The translations under genes were made by a program, and so were the position numbers. This document shows, piece after piece, positions 18,532-27,103 of a stretch of 64,000 nucleotides of DNA. The DNA lies in the NCBI RefSeq assembly GCF_029223195.1, contig NZ_JARHUF010000010.1, forward strand, positions 1 through 64,000, in the 5' to 3' direction. The DNA comes from Vibrio sp. CAU 1672 (GTDB lineage Bacteria; Pseudomonadota; Gammaproteobacteria; Enterobacterales; Vibrionaceae). How positions within the stretch are numbered: the first letter of the stretch is position 1; each line of letters starts with the position of its first letter. A model generated the notes under the pieces. That model made no database searches. It saw only the letters and a list, made by a program, of their open reading frames with translations, and was not told the origin of the DNA.

Positions 18532-18559
18532 AAAAAAGGAGCCGTAAGGCTCCTTTTTT
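18532..18559 (+). terminator. Terminator of rpsA
   Basis: AAAAAAGGAGCC (18532-18543), loop GTAA, GGCTCCTTTTTT (18548-18559): a 12-bp perfect stem with A and T tracts. Confidence 0.93.
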
Positions 18560-18669
18560 ATATTTGCAATATGGATAGTAGTACTACTAATGGCAATAAC
18601 TCCGGTCATTAAGCTGATTTTTTTGTTGAGCATTTTGTTGGAAAGTTGTCTAGAATTGATAGCAAGTGT

Positions 18670-18698
18670 TTGTTGGAATTAGTATTACTTACTATAAT
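18670..18698 (+). promoter_or_regulatory. Sigma-70 promoter of ihfB
   Basis: TTGTTG (18670-18675), 17-base spacer, TATAAT (18693-18698), 30 bases before the ihfB ATG. Independent transcription of ihfB, as well as possible read-through from rpsA, is thus likely. Confidence 0.65.
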
Positions 18699-18728
18699 CA
18701 GTAATAAAGATACTCAAAGAGGGCAACT

Positions 18729-19010
18729 ATGACTAAGTCGGAACTGATTGAAAGACTCTGCGCTGAGCAAACCCACTTGTCAGCTAAAGAGGTAGAAGAT
18801 GCTGTAAAAGATATTTTGGAGCACATGGCTTCTACACTGGAAAGTGGCGAGCGTATTGAGATCCGTGGCTTCGGTAGTTTTTCTCTTCATTACCGCGAAC
18901 CACGTGTCGGTCGTAATCCTAAAACCGGTGAAAAAGTAGAGCTGGAAGGGAAATACGTTCCTCATTTTAAACCAGGTAAAGAGCTTCGTGAGCGCGTGAA
19001 CGCAAGCTAA
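18729..19010 (+). CDS. ihfB: Integration host factor subunit beta
   Basis: This 93-residue DNA-bending protein starts [20 protein letters not shown] and has the arm signature [21 protein letters not shown], including the intercalating proline of the beta-ribbon. It pairs with IHF-alpha to bend DNA at specific sites in promoters, origins and recombination sites. The order rpsA-ihfB is conserved from E. coli. It has its own promoter and a terminator hairpin. Confidence 0.97.
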   Translation: MTKSELIERLCAEQTHLSAKEVEDAVKDILEHMASTLESGERIEIRGFGSFSLHYREPRVGRNPKTGEKVELEGKYVPHFKPGKELRERVNAS

Positions 19011-19026
19011 TACGGCTCGGAACTTT

Positions 19027-19060
19027 AAAAGCGGCATACTGTATTGTATGCCGCTTTTTT
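19027..19060 (+). terminator. Terminator of ihfB
   Basis: AAAAGCGGCATAC (19027-19039) and GTATGCCGCTTTT (19046-19058) form a 13-bp perfect stem ending in a T run. Confidence 0.92.
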
Positions 19061-19114
19061 ATGACCAGGCGTAAAGCTCTGTTTTCTCAAGCTAGAACCT
19101 GGAACTGACTTAGG

Positions 19115-19120
19115 TATAAT
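19115..19120 (+). promoter_or_regulatory. Probable -10 box for lapA-lapB
   Basis: TATAAT lies 68 bases before lapA, with CTAGAA at the -35 position. A clear heat-shock (sigma-32) promoter like that known for E. coli lapAB is not visible. Confidence 0.4.
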
Positions 19121-19187
19121 AATCATGGTCTGAAAACGTATTTTCCTGCATAATCTTACCAACTTACTCCTCTAAGGGTGATGTACG

Positions 19188-19472
19188 ATGAAAATTATAA
19201 AAATCATTGCTGTTTTAGCTCTCTTTTTAATCGCCTTGGCGCTAGGCTCGCAAAATCAAGACGTAGTAACCTTTAATTACCTGCTCGCAAAAGGTGAGTT
19301 CCACCTCTCAACGTTGCTTGGTGTAGTGTTTGTGGCCGGTTTTGGCTTGGCTTGGGTTATTTTTGCCAGCATCCAGTTTAAAACTCAGCTGCAAGTTCGA
19401 CGTTTAAGAAAGAAACTGAAAAAGTATGAGCCGGCTGATGTCATCAAGCCCACCGCAGAAAAACAGGCATAA
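19188..19472 (+). CDS. lapA: LapA, lipopolysaccharide assembly protein A
   Basis: The 94-residue protein has two transmembrane helices (residues 4-20 and 42-64) joined by a short polar loop containing SQNQDVVTFNYLLA, and a basic C-terminal tail. This is the LapA (YciS, DUF1049) pattern. LapA works with LapB in the inner membrane to coordinate LPS synthesis with its export and to control LpxC level. lapB begins 18 bases after its stop, so the two form an operon. Confidence 0.92.
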   Translation: MKIIKIIAVLALFLIALALGSQNQDVVTFNYLLAKGEFHLSTLLGVVFVAGFGLAWVIFASIQFKTQLQVRRLRKKLKKYEPADVIKPTAEKQA

Positions 19473-19490
19473 GGATAAGGCTCAACTTTA

Positions 19491-20666
19491 ATGCTTGAAC
19501 TACTCTTCTTGTTATTGCCAATAGCGGCTGCGTATGGCTGGTACATGGGGCATCGCAGCGCTCAGCAAGACAAGCAGAAACAATCACATCAAATCTCTCG
19601 CCAGTATATGACGGGTCTTAACCTGCTGTTGTCTGATCAGTCGGATAAGGCAGTCGACCACTTTATTGAATTGCTGCAGGTCGACAATGAGACGATAGAC
19701 ACCCATTTGGCGTTAGGTAACCTTTTCCGCTCTCGTGGTGAGGTAGATCGTGCCATTCGTATTCACCAGAACCTTATCTCTCGCTCCGGCCTGACCTTGG
19801 ATCAGAAAAACCTCGCGTTGCAACAACTGGCTAAAGATTACATGGTCTCGGGTTTTTTAGACCGTGCTGAAAAAATCTTTGAGCAACTGGAAGAAGAGCC
19901 TGAGCACCGCGAAGGTGCGTTACAGCAATTAGTGACGATTTACCAGCAAACCCGTGAATGGGATAAGGCGATCCATTATGCCCACCAACTGGTCAGAATG
20001 GGTAAGAAGCATCAGCGGATGAGGGTTAACATTGCCCATTTTTGGTGTGAGTTGGCGATGTTAGAGCAAGCCGATGGCCACCGAAACAAAGCCATTCAAT
20101 ATTATAAAAAAGCCATGTCCGAAGATCCAAAGTGTGTCCGCGCCAGTATTGCCCTAGGAAAGCTGTATTTAGGGGAAGAAGATTACAAGCAGACACTGAA
20201 GTATCTCAAGCCGGTGCTGGAACAAGATAAAGATTTTGTCAGTGACGTTTTGCCTACCATTGCCGAATGTTACCACCATCTTGGCCAAGAAGATGAGCTG
20301 GTGGAGTTTCTGCGCTTATGTATCGGCAAGAAGGCCGGGGTATCCGCTGAGCTGATGTTGGCCCAACTGGTGGCTCACCATGACAATGTTGCTGCCGCGC
20401 AAGAGCTGTTAACCAAACAGTTACTGAAAAACCCGACCATGAAAGGGTTTTACCGTTTAATTGATTACCATATCGCCGAAGCTGAAGATGGCCGGGCCAA
20501 GGACAGTTTGTCGACTTTACAGGCCATGGTTGGTGAACAATTAAAAGTAAAACCACATTACCGATGTCGGAAATGTGGTTTCTCCACTCATTCCCTTTAC
20601 TGGCATTGTCCATCTTGTAAAGGATGGGGGACGATCAAGCCAATCCGCGGATTGGACGGTGAATAA
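19491..20666 (+). CDS. lapB: LapB, TPR regulator of LPS synthesis
   Basis: This 391-residue protein is anchored by one N-terminal helix (LELLFLLLPIAAAYGWYMG). It then carries a string of tetratricopeptide repeats (for example VDNETIDTHLALGNLFRSRG) and ends in a rubredoxin-type metal knuckle with Cys359-x2-Cys362 and Cys373-x2-Cys376. It matches E. coli LapB/YciM (389 aa) in length and layout. LapB presents LpxC to the FtsH protease, keeping lipid A synthesis in balance. The terminator follows within five bases. Confidence 0.95.
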   Translation: MLELLFLLLPIAAAYGWYMGHRSAQQDKQKQSHQISRQYMTGLNLLLSDQSDKAVDHFIELLQVDNETIDTHLALGNLFRSRGEVDRAIRIHQNLISRSGLTLDQKNLALQQLAKDYMVSGFLDRAEKIFEQLEEEPEHREGALQQLVTIYQQTREWDKAIHYAHQLVRMGKKHQRMRVNIAHFWCELAMLEQADGHRNKAIQYYKKAMSEDPKCVRASIALGKLYLGEEDYKQTLKYLKPVLEQDKDFVSDVLPTIAECYHHLGQEDELVEFLRLCIGKKAGVSAELMLAQLVAHHDNVAAAQELLTKQLLKNPTMKGFYRLIDYHIAEAEDGRAKDSLSTLQAMVGEQLKVKPHYRCRKCGFSTHSLYWHCPSCKGWGTIKPIRGLDGE

Positions 20667-20670
20667 TCTT

Positions 20671-20707
20671 AATGCAGCTGGCAGAGTTTCTGTCCGCTGC
20701 ATTTTTT
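20671..20707 (+). terminator. Terminator of lapB
   Basis: AATGCAGC (20671-20678) pairs with GCTGCATT (20696-20703), followed by a T run. Confidence 0.85.
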
Positions 20708-20765
20708 TAACCTTATGTTTAACAAGTAAAAAGCAATAAGCACCAAAAAATAGTTAGGAGATGAA

Positions 20766-21464
20766 ATGATCGACCAAAAAGTTATTGTCGCCCTGGATTA
20801 TGATAACCAAGCAGATGCGCTTGCATTCGTAGATAGAATTGATCCTGCGTCATGCCGCCTCAAAGTAGGCAAGGAAATGTTTACGCTATTTGGTCCTGAT
20901 TTCGTACGTGAATTGCATAAACGCGGATTTTCTGTATTCCTGGATTTGAAGTTTCACGATATTCCGAATACCTGTTCCAAAGCGGTACGTGCTGCAGCGG
21001 AGCTAGGGGTCTGGATGGTCAATGTACATGCGAGCGGCGGTGAGCGTATGATGACGGCATCACGTGAAATTCTTGAACCTTACGGTAAAGACCGTCCGCT
21101 ATTGATTGGCGTGACAGTACTAACCAGCATGGAGCAAAGCGATCTCGCGGGCATCGGCTTAAACGTTGCGCCTCAAGAGCAGGTTATTCGTCTAGCAACG
21201 CTGACTAAAAATTCAGGCCTTGACGGTGTGGTGTGTTCAGCGCAAGAGTCTTCTCTGCTGAAGAGCGAGCTGGGTAAAGAGTTTAAACTGGTAACGCCGG
21301 GTATTCGTCCTGCTGGCTCAGCGCAGGGTGACCAACGTCGTATTATGACGCCGGTAGAGGCGATCCAGGCAGGGTCTGATTACCTGGTGATTGGTCGCCC
21401 GATCACCCAGGCATCGGATCCTGCTGCGGTACTGCAAGCGATTAATGCCAGTCTTGCCAGTTGA
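20766..21464 (+). CDS. pyrF: Orotidine 5'-phosphate decarboxylase
   Basis: This 232-residue TIM-barrel enzyme removes CO2 from OMP to make UMP, the last step of pyrimidine synthesis. It has the catalytic motif [12 protein letters not shown], the [12 protein letters not shown] strand and the phosphate-binding [10 protein letters not shown] and [11 protein letters not shown]. Length matches the gammaproteobacterial form. A TTAGGAG box precedes the ATG. lapB-pyrF adjacency is the same as in E. coli. Confidence 0.97.
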   Translation: MIDQKVIVALDYDNQADALAFVDRIDPASCRLKVGKEMFTLFGPDFVRELHKRGFSVFLDLKFHDIPNTCSKAVRAAAELGVWMVNVHASGGERMMTASREILEPYGKDRPLLIGVTVLTSMEQSDLAGIGLNVAPQEQVIRLATLTKNSGLDGVVCSAQESSLLKSELGKEFKLVTPGIRPAGSAQGDQRRIMTPVEAIQAGSDYLVIGRPITQASDPAAVLQAINASLAS

Positions 21465-21485
21465 GCATTCGTCATTAAGCAGTGA

Positions 21486-21518
21486 AAAGGTGAAGGCCTT
21501 AGTCCTTCACCTTTTTTT
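21486..21518 (+). terminator. Terminator of pyrF
   Basis: AAAGGTGAAGG (21486-21496) and CCTTCACCTTT (21504-21514) form an 11-bp stem followed by T residues. Confidence 0.93.
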
Positions 21519-21851
21519 CACTTAAAGCCTGTTAAGGCAGAAAATTGCTCTGTAAAGATCACAATTTTGTAACATAAACAAATGTGTTGCTATTAAAATG
21601 CAAGCATATGCTGTTGATGGGTTGCGTTATAAATGCGCAGAGAATACTATGGCGTTGATGCATTCACTGCGTTGTAAGGTCTGGGATGACCTGGTGGAAC
21701 TCGTTGATATCAATATAGAAGTAGGCAGGATGTCACTTCATATCAGATGCTATCCTTTCTTCTCTGCGAGTCTTTGCTCGCCGTCTTCGTGAGCTTCACT
21801 CACCGTCTTCCTGATCCCAGCCTCAGAGCGCAAATACAACAAGGAAGAAAC
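21519..21851 (+). other. Leader region of the binding-protein gene
   Basis: This region has no convincing gene. It contains the promoter zone of the downstream solute-binding protein and, at 21766-21810, two tandem hairpins. An open frame from 21598 is AT-rich with no ribosome site and no recognisable protein. Confidence 0.5.
21766..21810 (+). repeat. Two tandem hairpins with repeated CCGTCTTC
   Basis: GCGAG/CTCGC (21766-21770, 21777-21781) and GTGAG/CTCAC (21789-21793, 21799-21803) are two small stems, each followed by the same octamer CCGTCTTC (21781-21788 and 21803-21810). The two units have different stem sequences but keep pairing, which hints that structure is selected. They end 41 bases before the start codon, in the mRNA leader. 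Confidence 0.55.
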
Positions 21852-23690
21852 ATGACAAAAATACTGCCATTCTCGCTACTCGCTACAGTTACTGCAGTGA
21901 GTTTTCAACTGAATGCGGCAACACTTCCCGCTGACATAGAGTGGATTTCTAACAATAATGAACCGTTATTTGCTTCAGATGAGGCGGTACGAGGCGGCAC
22001 TTATCGTGATTACATCCAGAGCTTTCCACAAACCCTGCGTAGTGTTGGCCCCGATGCAAACTCTGGGTTACGCCAATACTTGATGGATGGCGCACCTAAG
22101 CTCGCGCAGCGCCATCCGAATACGGGTAAATGGATCCCGCAGCTGGCTAAGGCGTGGGCGTTTGGTGACGACAATAAAACGGTCTATTTCCAGCTGGATG
22201 AAACGGCCAAATGGTCAGATGGTGAAAAGATCACCGCTGATGATTATGCCTTTATGATGAAGTACTACACCTCGAAAGACATCATTGATCCCTGGTACAA
22301 CGACTTTTTCACTAACAGTATTGTTAGCATAGAGAAAATCGATGATTACACCATCCAAGTTAATCTGGCGGTGGCGCAAAGCCATGATTCATTGATGGTT
22401 TTGATCAACATGCCAAGTAACGGTTTCCAGCCACGCCCTGAGCATTTCTTTGCTAAGGAAAAGGATGCAAACAACGATGGCATGCCGGACAACTTTGTAC
22501 GCAAGTTCAACTTCAAAGCGGAGCCGACCGCCGCGCCATACTATCTGGATAAAGTAAAGAAAGGTAAGAGCGTTACGTTCAAGCACGTCGGGGAAGACTG
22601 GTGGGGATACAATAACCGTTATTATAAGAACCGGTATAATGTCGATAAACTCCGTATTACCGTGATCCGCGATCCGGATATTGCCATGAAACACTTTGAA
22701 AAAGGCAATCTGGACTACTTTGAAATGGTGCTGCCTAACTATTGGCACGACAAAACCAGCAGCGATGTTTATAAAAACGGTTATATCCAGAAATACTGGG
22801 GCTTTAACCAGTCACCACAAGGAGCCGGCGGTCTGTGGATCAACACGGCTATGCAGATGCTGGATAATCTCGAAGTACGTAAAGGCATCATGGCGGCGAC
22901 CGACTATGATGGCATGATCGACAACATCATGCGCGGCGATTATTCACGTAAACCGCATGGACTGGGTTTCGGTCATGGTGAATATGATGATCCCAGCAAT
23001 ACCCCGCCAAAATTTGATGCCGCTACGGCGATCAAGCACTTTGAAAAAGCCGGGTTTGACAAAGTTGGTGCAGATGGTATCCGGGTGAATGATAAAGGCC
23101 AGCGCTTAAGTTTTGCTATCACCTATGGTTACAATACCTGGACGCCACGTATCGCTTATCTGAAAGAACAGGCGAAACTGGCCGGGTTGGAATACACGTT
23201 GAACCTGGTTGATGGTTCTTCTGCGTTTAAATACATGCTGGAGAAAAAACATCAATTGGCGTTTTTGAACATGGGCTCGGGTGAGATCCCTGCTTACTGG
23301 GAATATTTGCACTCAGACAATGCGAATAAACCGCAGACGAATGCCCATACCAATTACAGTAGCCCTGAGTTAGATAAACTGATTGAAGCGTATGACGCCG
23401 AGTTTGATCAACAGAAGCGCTATGATTTGTCACACCAAATTCAGAAGTACGTGACGGAAGCCAACATCATTGTTCCGGGTTACATGGTGCCATATTCCCG
23501 CGTTGCTCACTGGCGCTGGGTGAAAATTCCCCACAATGGCATGACCAAGGCGACTGAGTGGGTCTTGCACCCGATGGATATTGGTAATTTCTGGATCGAC
23601 CCTGAAGTGAAAAAAGAGACGAAAAACGCCATCAAGAGTGGCAAAACCTATCCGGAAACGACGGTCATTGATGATCGCTATAAGATGTAA
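21852..23690 (+). CDS. Periplasmic oligopeptide-type substrate-binding protein (SBP family 5, YejA-like)
   Basis: This 612-residue protein has a clear signal peptide (MTKILPFSLLATVTAVSFQL, cleavage near LNA-ATLPADI). Family-5 binding-protein features follow, including LAKAWAFGDDNKTVYFQLDE, AKWSDGEKITADDYAFMMKY and YMVPYSRVAHWRWVKIP, most like YejA. It should bind a peptide or similar ligand in the periplasm for an ABC importer. No permease or ATPase gene is adjacent, so it is an orphan relying on components elsewhere. The start is chosen at 21852 after AAGGAAGA; a longer frame to 21747 would add residues before the signal peptide. A structured leader precedes it. Confidence 0.9.
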   Translation: MTKILPFSLLATVTAVSFQLNAATLPADIEWISNNNEPLFASDEAVRGGTYRDYIQSFPQTLRSVGPDANSGLRQYLMDGAPKLAQRHPNTGKWIPQLAKAWAFGDDNKTVYFQLDETAKWSDGEKITADDYAFMMKYYTSKDIIDPWYNDFFTNSIVSIEKIDDYTIQVNLAVAQSHDSLMVLINMPSNGFQPRPEHFFAKEKDANNDGMPDNFVRKFNFKAEPTAAPYYLDKVKKGKSVTFKHVGEDWWGYNNRYYKNRYNVDKLRITVIRDPDIAMKHFEKGNLDYFEMVLPNYWHDKTSSDVYKNGYIQKYWGFNQSPQGAGGLWINTAMQMLDNLEVRKGIMAATDYDGMIDNIMRGDYSRKPHGLGFGHGEYDDPSNTPPKFDAATAIKHFEKAGFDKVGADGIRVNDKGQRLSFAITYGYNTWTPRIAYLKEQAKLAGLEYTLNLVDGSSAFKYMLEKKHQLAFLNMGSGEIPAYWEYLHSDNANKPQTNAHTNYSSPELDKLIEAYDAEFDQQKRYDLSHQIQKYVTEANIIVPGYMVPYSRVAHWRWVKIPHNGMTKATEWVLHPMDIGNFWIDPEVKKETKNAIKSGKTYPETTVIDDRYKM

Positions 23691-23697
23691 CCCTGTT

Positions 23698-23717
23698 AGC
23701 CCACCGACTGGTGGGCT
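23698..23717. terminator. Hairpin after the binding-protein gene
   Basis: AGCCCACC (23698-23705), loop GACT, GGTGGGCT (23710-23717), followed by TGTTATCTTATTTTC on the plus strand. It lies between two converging genes. Confidence 0.75.
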
Positions 23718-23724
23718 TGTTATC

Positions 23725-24255
23725 TTATTTTCTGCTTCCAACAGGGATCATAATATGGGCGTAAGGTGTGCCTTTCCACATCACATATGGGCCACCGTAG
23801 TAAGGATCGGTGGGTAAAGACTCTAATAAAGCGTCATCAGGGGTGATGATCATTAAGTGCGGTCCTTCAACGATCCATTGGTTATCATCCGCTTTACCTT
23901 CAGCATATGGATCGATGTTACTGGCGCCACCATCTCCGGCCAGCATATAAGATATGCCGATGGTTTTTGCTTCAAACGGTTTTTTGTTCATCCAGGCATC
24001 AGCCCATTCCATCCAGGTTCCATCCATACACATCGGCGCAACGCCCTGTAACTGAGGTGGGGTCGGGAAGCAGGTGTATTGGTTTGAACCTTGTTGCAGC
24101 ACGTTGTTGTTCCAGTCCATTACGGTTACGGCATCTCGCATGGTGGGAGGCGCTGCGCTCAGGGCATCTTCAAGCAAGGCTTTTGAATCGTCAGCAGCGA
24201 ATACATTAGCCATTGCGCTGACAAGAAATAAGCTTAAACAGGGAGTCAATTTCAT
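23725..24255 (-). CDS. Secreted/periplasmic protein of unknown function
   Basis: This 176-residue protein has a typical signal peptide (MKLTPCLSLFLVSAMANVFA, cleavage before ADDSK). The mature part has CFPTPPQLQGVAPMCMDG, whose two cysteines could form a disulfide. It is rich in Trp, Met and Tyr (MDGTWMEWADAWMNKK, YYGGPYVMWKGTPYAHIM). I do not recognise a named domain. Export to the periplasm or outside is the only supported statement. It converges on the binding-protein gene and has its own promoter region upstream. Confidence 0.8.
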   Translation of the reverse strand: MKLTPCLSLFLVSAMANVFAADDSKALLEDALSAAPPTMRDAVTVMDWNNNVLQQGSNQYTCFPTPPQLQGVAPMCMDGTWMEWADAWMNKKPFEAKTIGISYMLAGDGGASNIDPYAEGKADDNQWIVEGPHLMIITPDDALLESLPTDPYYGGPYVMWKGTPYAHIMIPVGSRK

Positions 24256-24692
24256 AACAACCTCAAGGTAATATCACAAGCAATTGACGGCACCTAATTA
24301 TAGGGAGTGTTGATTATGATTATTACTCCTAGTGCTATTTAGTATGCGTTCTGTTTGCTATGTTGGTAATTACATGCGTTGCGCACTAAATGGTTTATAA
24401 ATAATGAACAATTTATTTTTGGTGAGCACAGAGACTCATTTTATGGGGTGGGTTTAATTATGTGGATTCGCAAAAATAATACACTCACCTCCTCACAGTG
24501 ATCGAGTGAACCACACCGCCTATACTGTGGATGATGACTGTCACGTTTGCTAACTGTCGAAGCTTGAGGTGACGTCACCGGAGTACGTGGCTGGTGGGAT
24601 CACGCTGCCGGCTACGTGGGGCGTAATTTATTGCTGGCGCTTAAAAGAGTACCGGATTAAGCACCACGAGAAAGTAGTAGGAAGGAGTGCCG
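24256..24692. other. 437-bp gap with a perfect 12-bp palindrome
   Basis: The left half is AT-rich and serves the minus-strand secreted-protein gene. The right half (24480-24680) is GC-richer and holds the palindrome at 24568-24579 and two copies of TACGTGG. No gene or RNA gene is supported. Confidence 0.55.
24568..24579. promoter_or_regulatory. Palindrome GGTGACGTCACC before methyltransferase
   Basis: The 12-base sequence is perfectly self-complementary and sits 114 bases before the methyltransferase start. It could be an operator for an unidentified dimeric regulator. No known family can be named from sequence alone. Confidence 0.4.
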
Positions 24693-25448
24693 ATGGATAT
24701 TCAAGACTTGCGTGAATTTGCATCGGGCACCGAATATGATGCCCAATACGATCAATTGTATGAAGCGGCCGTCGATTTTATCCGCAGCCAAATTGAGTTA
24801 ACTCAGGCCCGTAGTCTGTTAGATATATGCTGTGGTACCGGGATTGTAACTATTCCACTGGCTAAGCACTTAGATGATGTGATTGGGATTGATATCGCAG
24901 ACAGCATGCTTGAACACGCGCGGAATAAGGCGTTACAGCTAGATAATCTGGCTTTTATCAATCAAAATGCCTGTCGGTTTGCATTGCACAGACAGTTTGA
25001 TATTGCGGTGATGACTGGAAACTCCGTGCAGGCATTTTTGGATGATGAGATGCTTGAAAGCGTATTAGCTTCGATCGCTCTGCACTTGAAGCAAGGTGCC
25101 CGGTTTATCTTCGACGCGCGTATGCCTACTGCATACAACTTAGAGCTCGATAGTGACATGGCGTTATGGCAGAGTTACTCACTACCTGAGGTGGGTGAGG
25201 TTGAATATTTTGGCATGAGTGACAAGTATGACAGTGATAAAGGCATCTTATACTACAGAATTAAGCGCTGTTATCCTGACGGCTCGGTCAAACACTCCGG
25301 GATCGACCTTAAATTCCGTACCCTTGACGAATATACAACCTCTCTGCATCGTGCTGGCTTTCAGATTATAGAAAAATACAGCAGCTGGACTGCTAATCTC
25401 TATACCGAGGAGTCGGACAACTTGATCTGTATTGCGGAGAAGCTCTAA
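24693..25448 (+). CDS. Class I SAM-dependent methyltransferase
   Basis: This 251-residue protein has the Rossmann methyltransferase motif I (LLDICCGTGIVTIPLAKHLD, around residues 43-62), motif II (IGIDIADSMLEHARNKA), and later FDIAVMTGNSVQAFLDDE and GARFIFDARMP. It should transfer a methyl group from S-adenosylmethionine; the acceptor is unknown. I start at the ATG at 24693, six bases after AAGGAG; an in-frame GTG at 24687 overlaps that box. Its neighbours give no pathway. Confidence 0.85.
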   Translation: MDIQDLREFASGTEYDAQYDQLYEAAVDFIRSQIELTQARSLLDICCGTGIVTIPLAKHLDDVIGIDIADSMLEHARNKALQLDNLAFINQNACRFALHRQFDIAVMTGNSVQAFLDDEMLESVLASIALHLKQGARFIFDARMPTAYNLELDSDMALWQSYSLPEVGEVEYFGMSDKYDSDKGILYYRIKRCYPDGSVKHSGIDLKFRTLDEYTTSLHRAGFQIIEKYSSWTANLYTEESDNLICIAEKL

Positions 25449-25547
25449 TAGCAGAAGGTGGCGGTAGACAGGCTTGCAGGACATTTGGCTTTAGCGGAGA
25501 GTCGTGTTATTTGTTGCATATTGAGGTGAGCCAGTATAGGAATCATT

Positions 25548-26090
25548 ATGCTATCAAAACAAACTACCGGCCTGGTTGTCGTGGATGTCCAGGGAAAGTT
25601 GGCGACACTGATGCATGAGAGCGAGTGTTTAATTGCCAACACCACCAAGTTAGTCAAAGGGGCGCAAGCGCTCGGTTTACCGATCCTCTGGCTGGAACAA
25701 AATGCTGAGCGGTTGGGACCGACGGTAGCGGATGTGCGTAAACCATTAGCCGAGAACCTCTCTCCAATCAATAAATTTACCTTTGACGGTTGTAAAGATG
25801 AGGGGTTCAAAGCCGCTCTGGAGAATACCCAAGTTGATAGCTGGCTGGTTTGTGGTATCGAAGCGCACATCTGTGTTTACCAGACGGCGATGCATCTGAG
25901 CACGTTGGGTTATCAGGTTGAACTCGTGACAGACTGCGTTTCTTCGCGGACCGCGGCCAATAAAGCGTTAGCACTGGATAAGCTGCAGGCCAATGGCATT
26001 GGGCTCACTGGTCTAGAGATGTGCCTGTATGAGCTGGTAGAGGATTGCCGCGCTGCGGAATTTAAGGCCATTTTAGCGCTGATAAAGTGA
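25548..26090 (+). CDS. Isochorismatase-family cysteine hydrolase
   Basis: The 180-residue protein has the family's catalytic Asp in GLVVVDVQGKLA, a conserved Lys, and the nucleophile Cys in LVCGIEAHICVYQT, the nicotinamidase/isochorismatase triad. Relatives such as YcaC hydrolyse small amides or isochorismate-like esters. There is no siderophore cluster here, so an isochorismatase role proper is unlikely. Its stop codon abuts the stop of the converging PLP-enzyme gene with no base between. Confidence 0.88.
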   Translation: MLSKQTTGLVVVDVQGKLATLMHESECLIANTTKLVKGAQALGLPILWLEQNAERLGPTVADVRKPLAENLSPINKFTFDGCKDEGFKAALENTQVDSWLVCGIEAHICVYQTAMHLSTLGYQVELVTDCVSSRTAANKALALDKLQANGIGLTGLEMCLYELVEDCRAAEFKAILALIK

Positions 26091-26990
26091 TTATGGCTCA
26101 AACTGGCGTCGATATCTGGGCAACATCGATTCATTACCCAGTAATCCGCCTTGGTGGAGGTAAATAAGCACCTTGTGTGGGTTGTCTGCCAGCCAGGGAA
26201 GCAAACACTGCCACATGTACGGATCGTATAAAAGATCAAACTCTACATCAGTTTGTAAAGACAGGGCTTGCCAGGTTGCATAGTCACTGGCATACAAGCG
26301 GCCAAAGTGGTGTTTGTCTCTTTGCGTCAATATTGTCGGGTGGCTGTCTTCACCCAGTTGCTTAAACTGCTGAGTCAGGTAGTGTGCATCGCCGACACAG
26401 GGGCAAGTGAGTACCTCAATATCGTGTGGGCGTAGGTGTTTGTGTAAGTACAGCGCCGTGGTTCCGGTGCCGGATGGGAGGGCGACCACGAACTCCTTTT
26501 TCCCTTCGTAGCGCGTCCAGTCAATGATCTCCATCGCCAATTGTTTCACCCCAGCTTCGGCCAGCGGCAGGCTACCACCTTCCGGGACGAAATAGCTGGT
26601 CTCGTCAATGCCGCGAACTTGCTGAATATACTCACGGGGGTGTAGTACTGACCCTACTTCTTGCATTGAGGTGAGACGCATTCCCAAATCTAACGCGCCA
26701 CGATAATTGCCCAGCGGCGAAGTTTTGAGCCAGGCTGGAATGTGCGATACGTAATATTCAAACGCCCAGCCTTTAATTTTTGCCAGTGCTGCCAGTGAAT
26801 ACATCGCATTCGACTGGACAGACCCATAACTGACTAACGTTTTGAGCGTCGGATCCTGCTCGTCCAGGATCGCCATAAACTTGCGCGCCTTATTTCCGGA
26901 AAAATGTGAGTGAAGTAAGTCATCTCGCTTGAGGAAAAAGGCGTGACCATGAAAATGGTGCTGAGTAATGGGGCTGTCAGTGAGTTTCAT
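26091..26990 (-). CDS. PLP-dependent ACC deaminase/D-cysteine desulfhydrase family
   Basis: This 299-residue fold-type II PLP enzyme has the cofactor lysine in HFSGNKARKFMA (around residue 34), a substrate loop YGSVQSNAMYSLAALA and a phosphate-binding glycine-rich segment ALPSGTGTTALYL. The family includes 1-aminocyclopropane-1-carboxylate deaminase and D-cysteine desulfhydrase, which release ammonia or sulfide from small amino acids. The family is catalytically diverse, so the substrate is open. It ends exactly next to the isochorismatase-like gene. Confidence 0.82.
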   Translation of the reverse strand: MKLTDSPITQHHFHGHAFFLKRDDLLHSHFSGNKARKFMAILDEQDPTLKTLVSYGSVQSNAMYSLAALAKIKGWAFEYYVSHIPAWLKTSPLGNYRGALDLGMRLTSMQEVGSVLHPREYIQQVRGIDETSYFVPEGGSLPLAEAGVKQLAMEIIDWTRYEGKKEFVVALPSGTGTTALYLHKHLRPHDIEVLTCPCVGDAHYLTQQFKQLGEDSHPTILTQRDKHHFGRLYASDYATWQALSLQTDVEFDLLYDPYMWQCLLPWLADNPHKVLIYLHQGGLLGNESMLPRYRRQFEP

Positions 26991-27103
26991 ATCAGGTGCG
27001 CGTAACGGCCAGAATACGACGGTTTTATTGACTAAAGGGGGCGTATTCTACCCTCAATCGGAGCAGATAAAAAGCGCTCGATACGCTTTCGTGGTTTGAG
27101 GTT

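Noticed and set aside
21541..21565. CRP-like TGTAAAGATCACA upstream of the binding-protein gene
   Set aside because: The half-sites are only three bases apart instead of six.
21598..21792. Open frame before the binding-protein gene
   Set aside because: No ribosome site, no recognisable protein features, and it runs through the tandem-hairpin leader.
24480..24690. Possible structured RNA before the methyltransferase
   Set aside because: Apart from a 12-base palindrome and short repeats no consistent multi-stem fold or known RNA family signature was visible.
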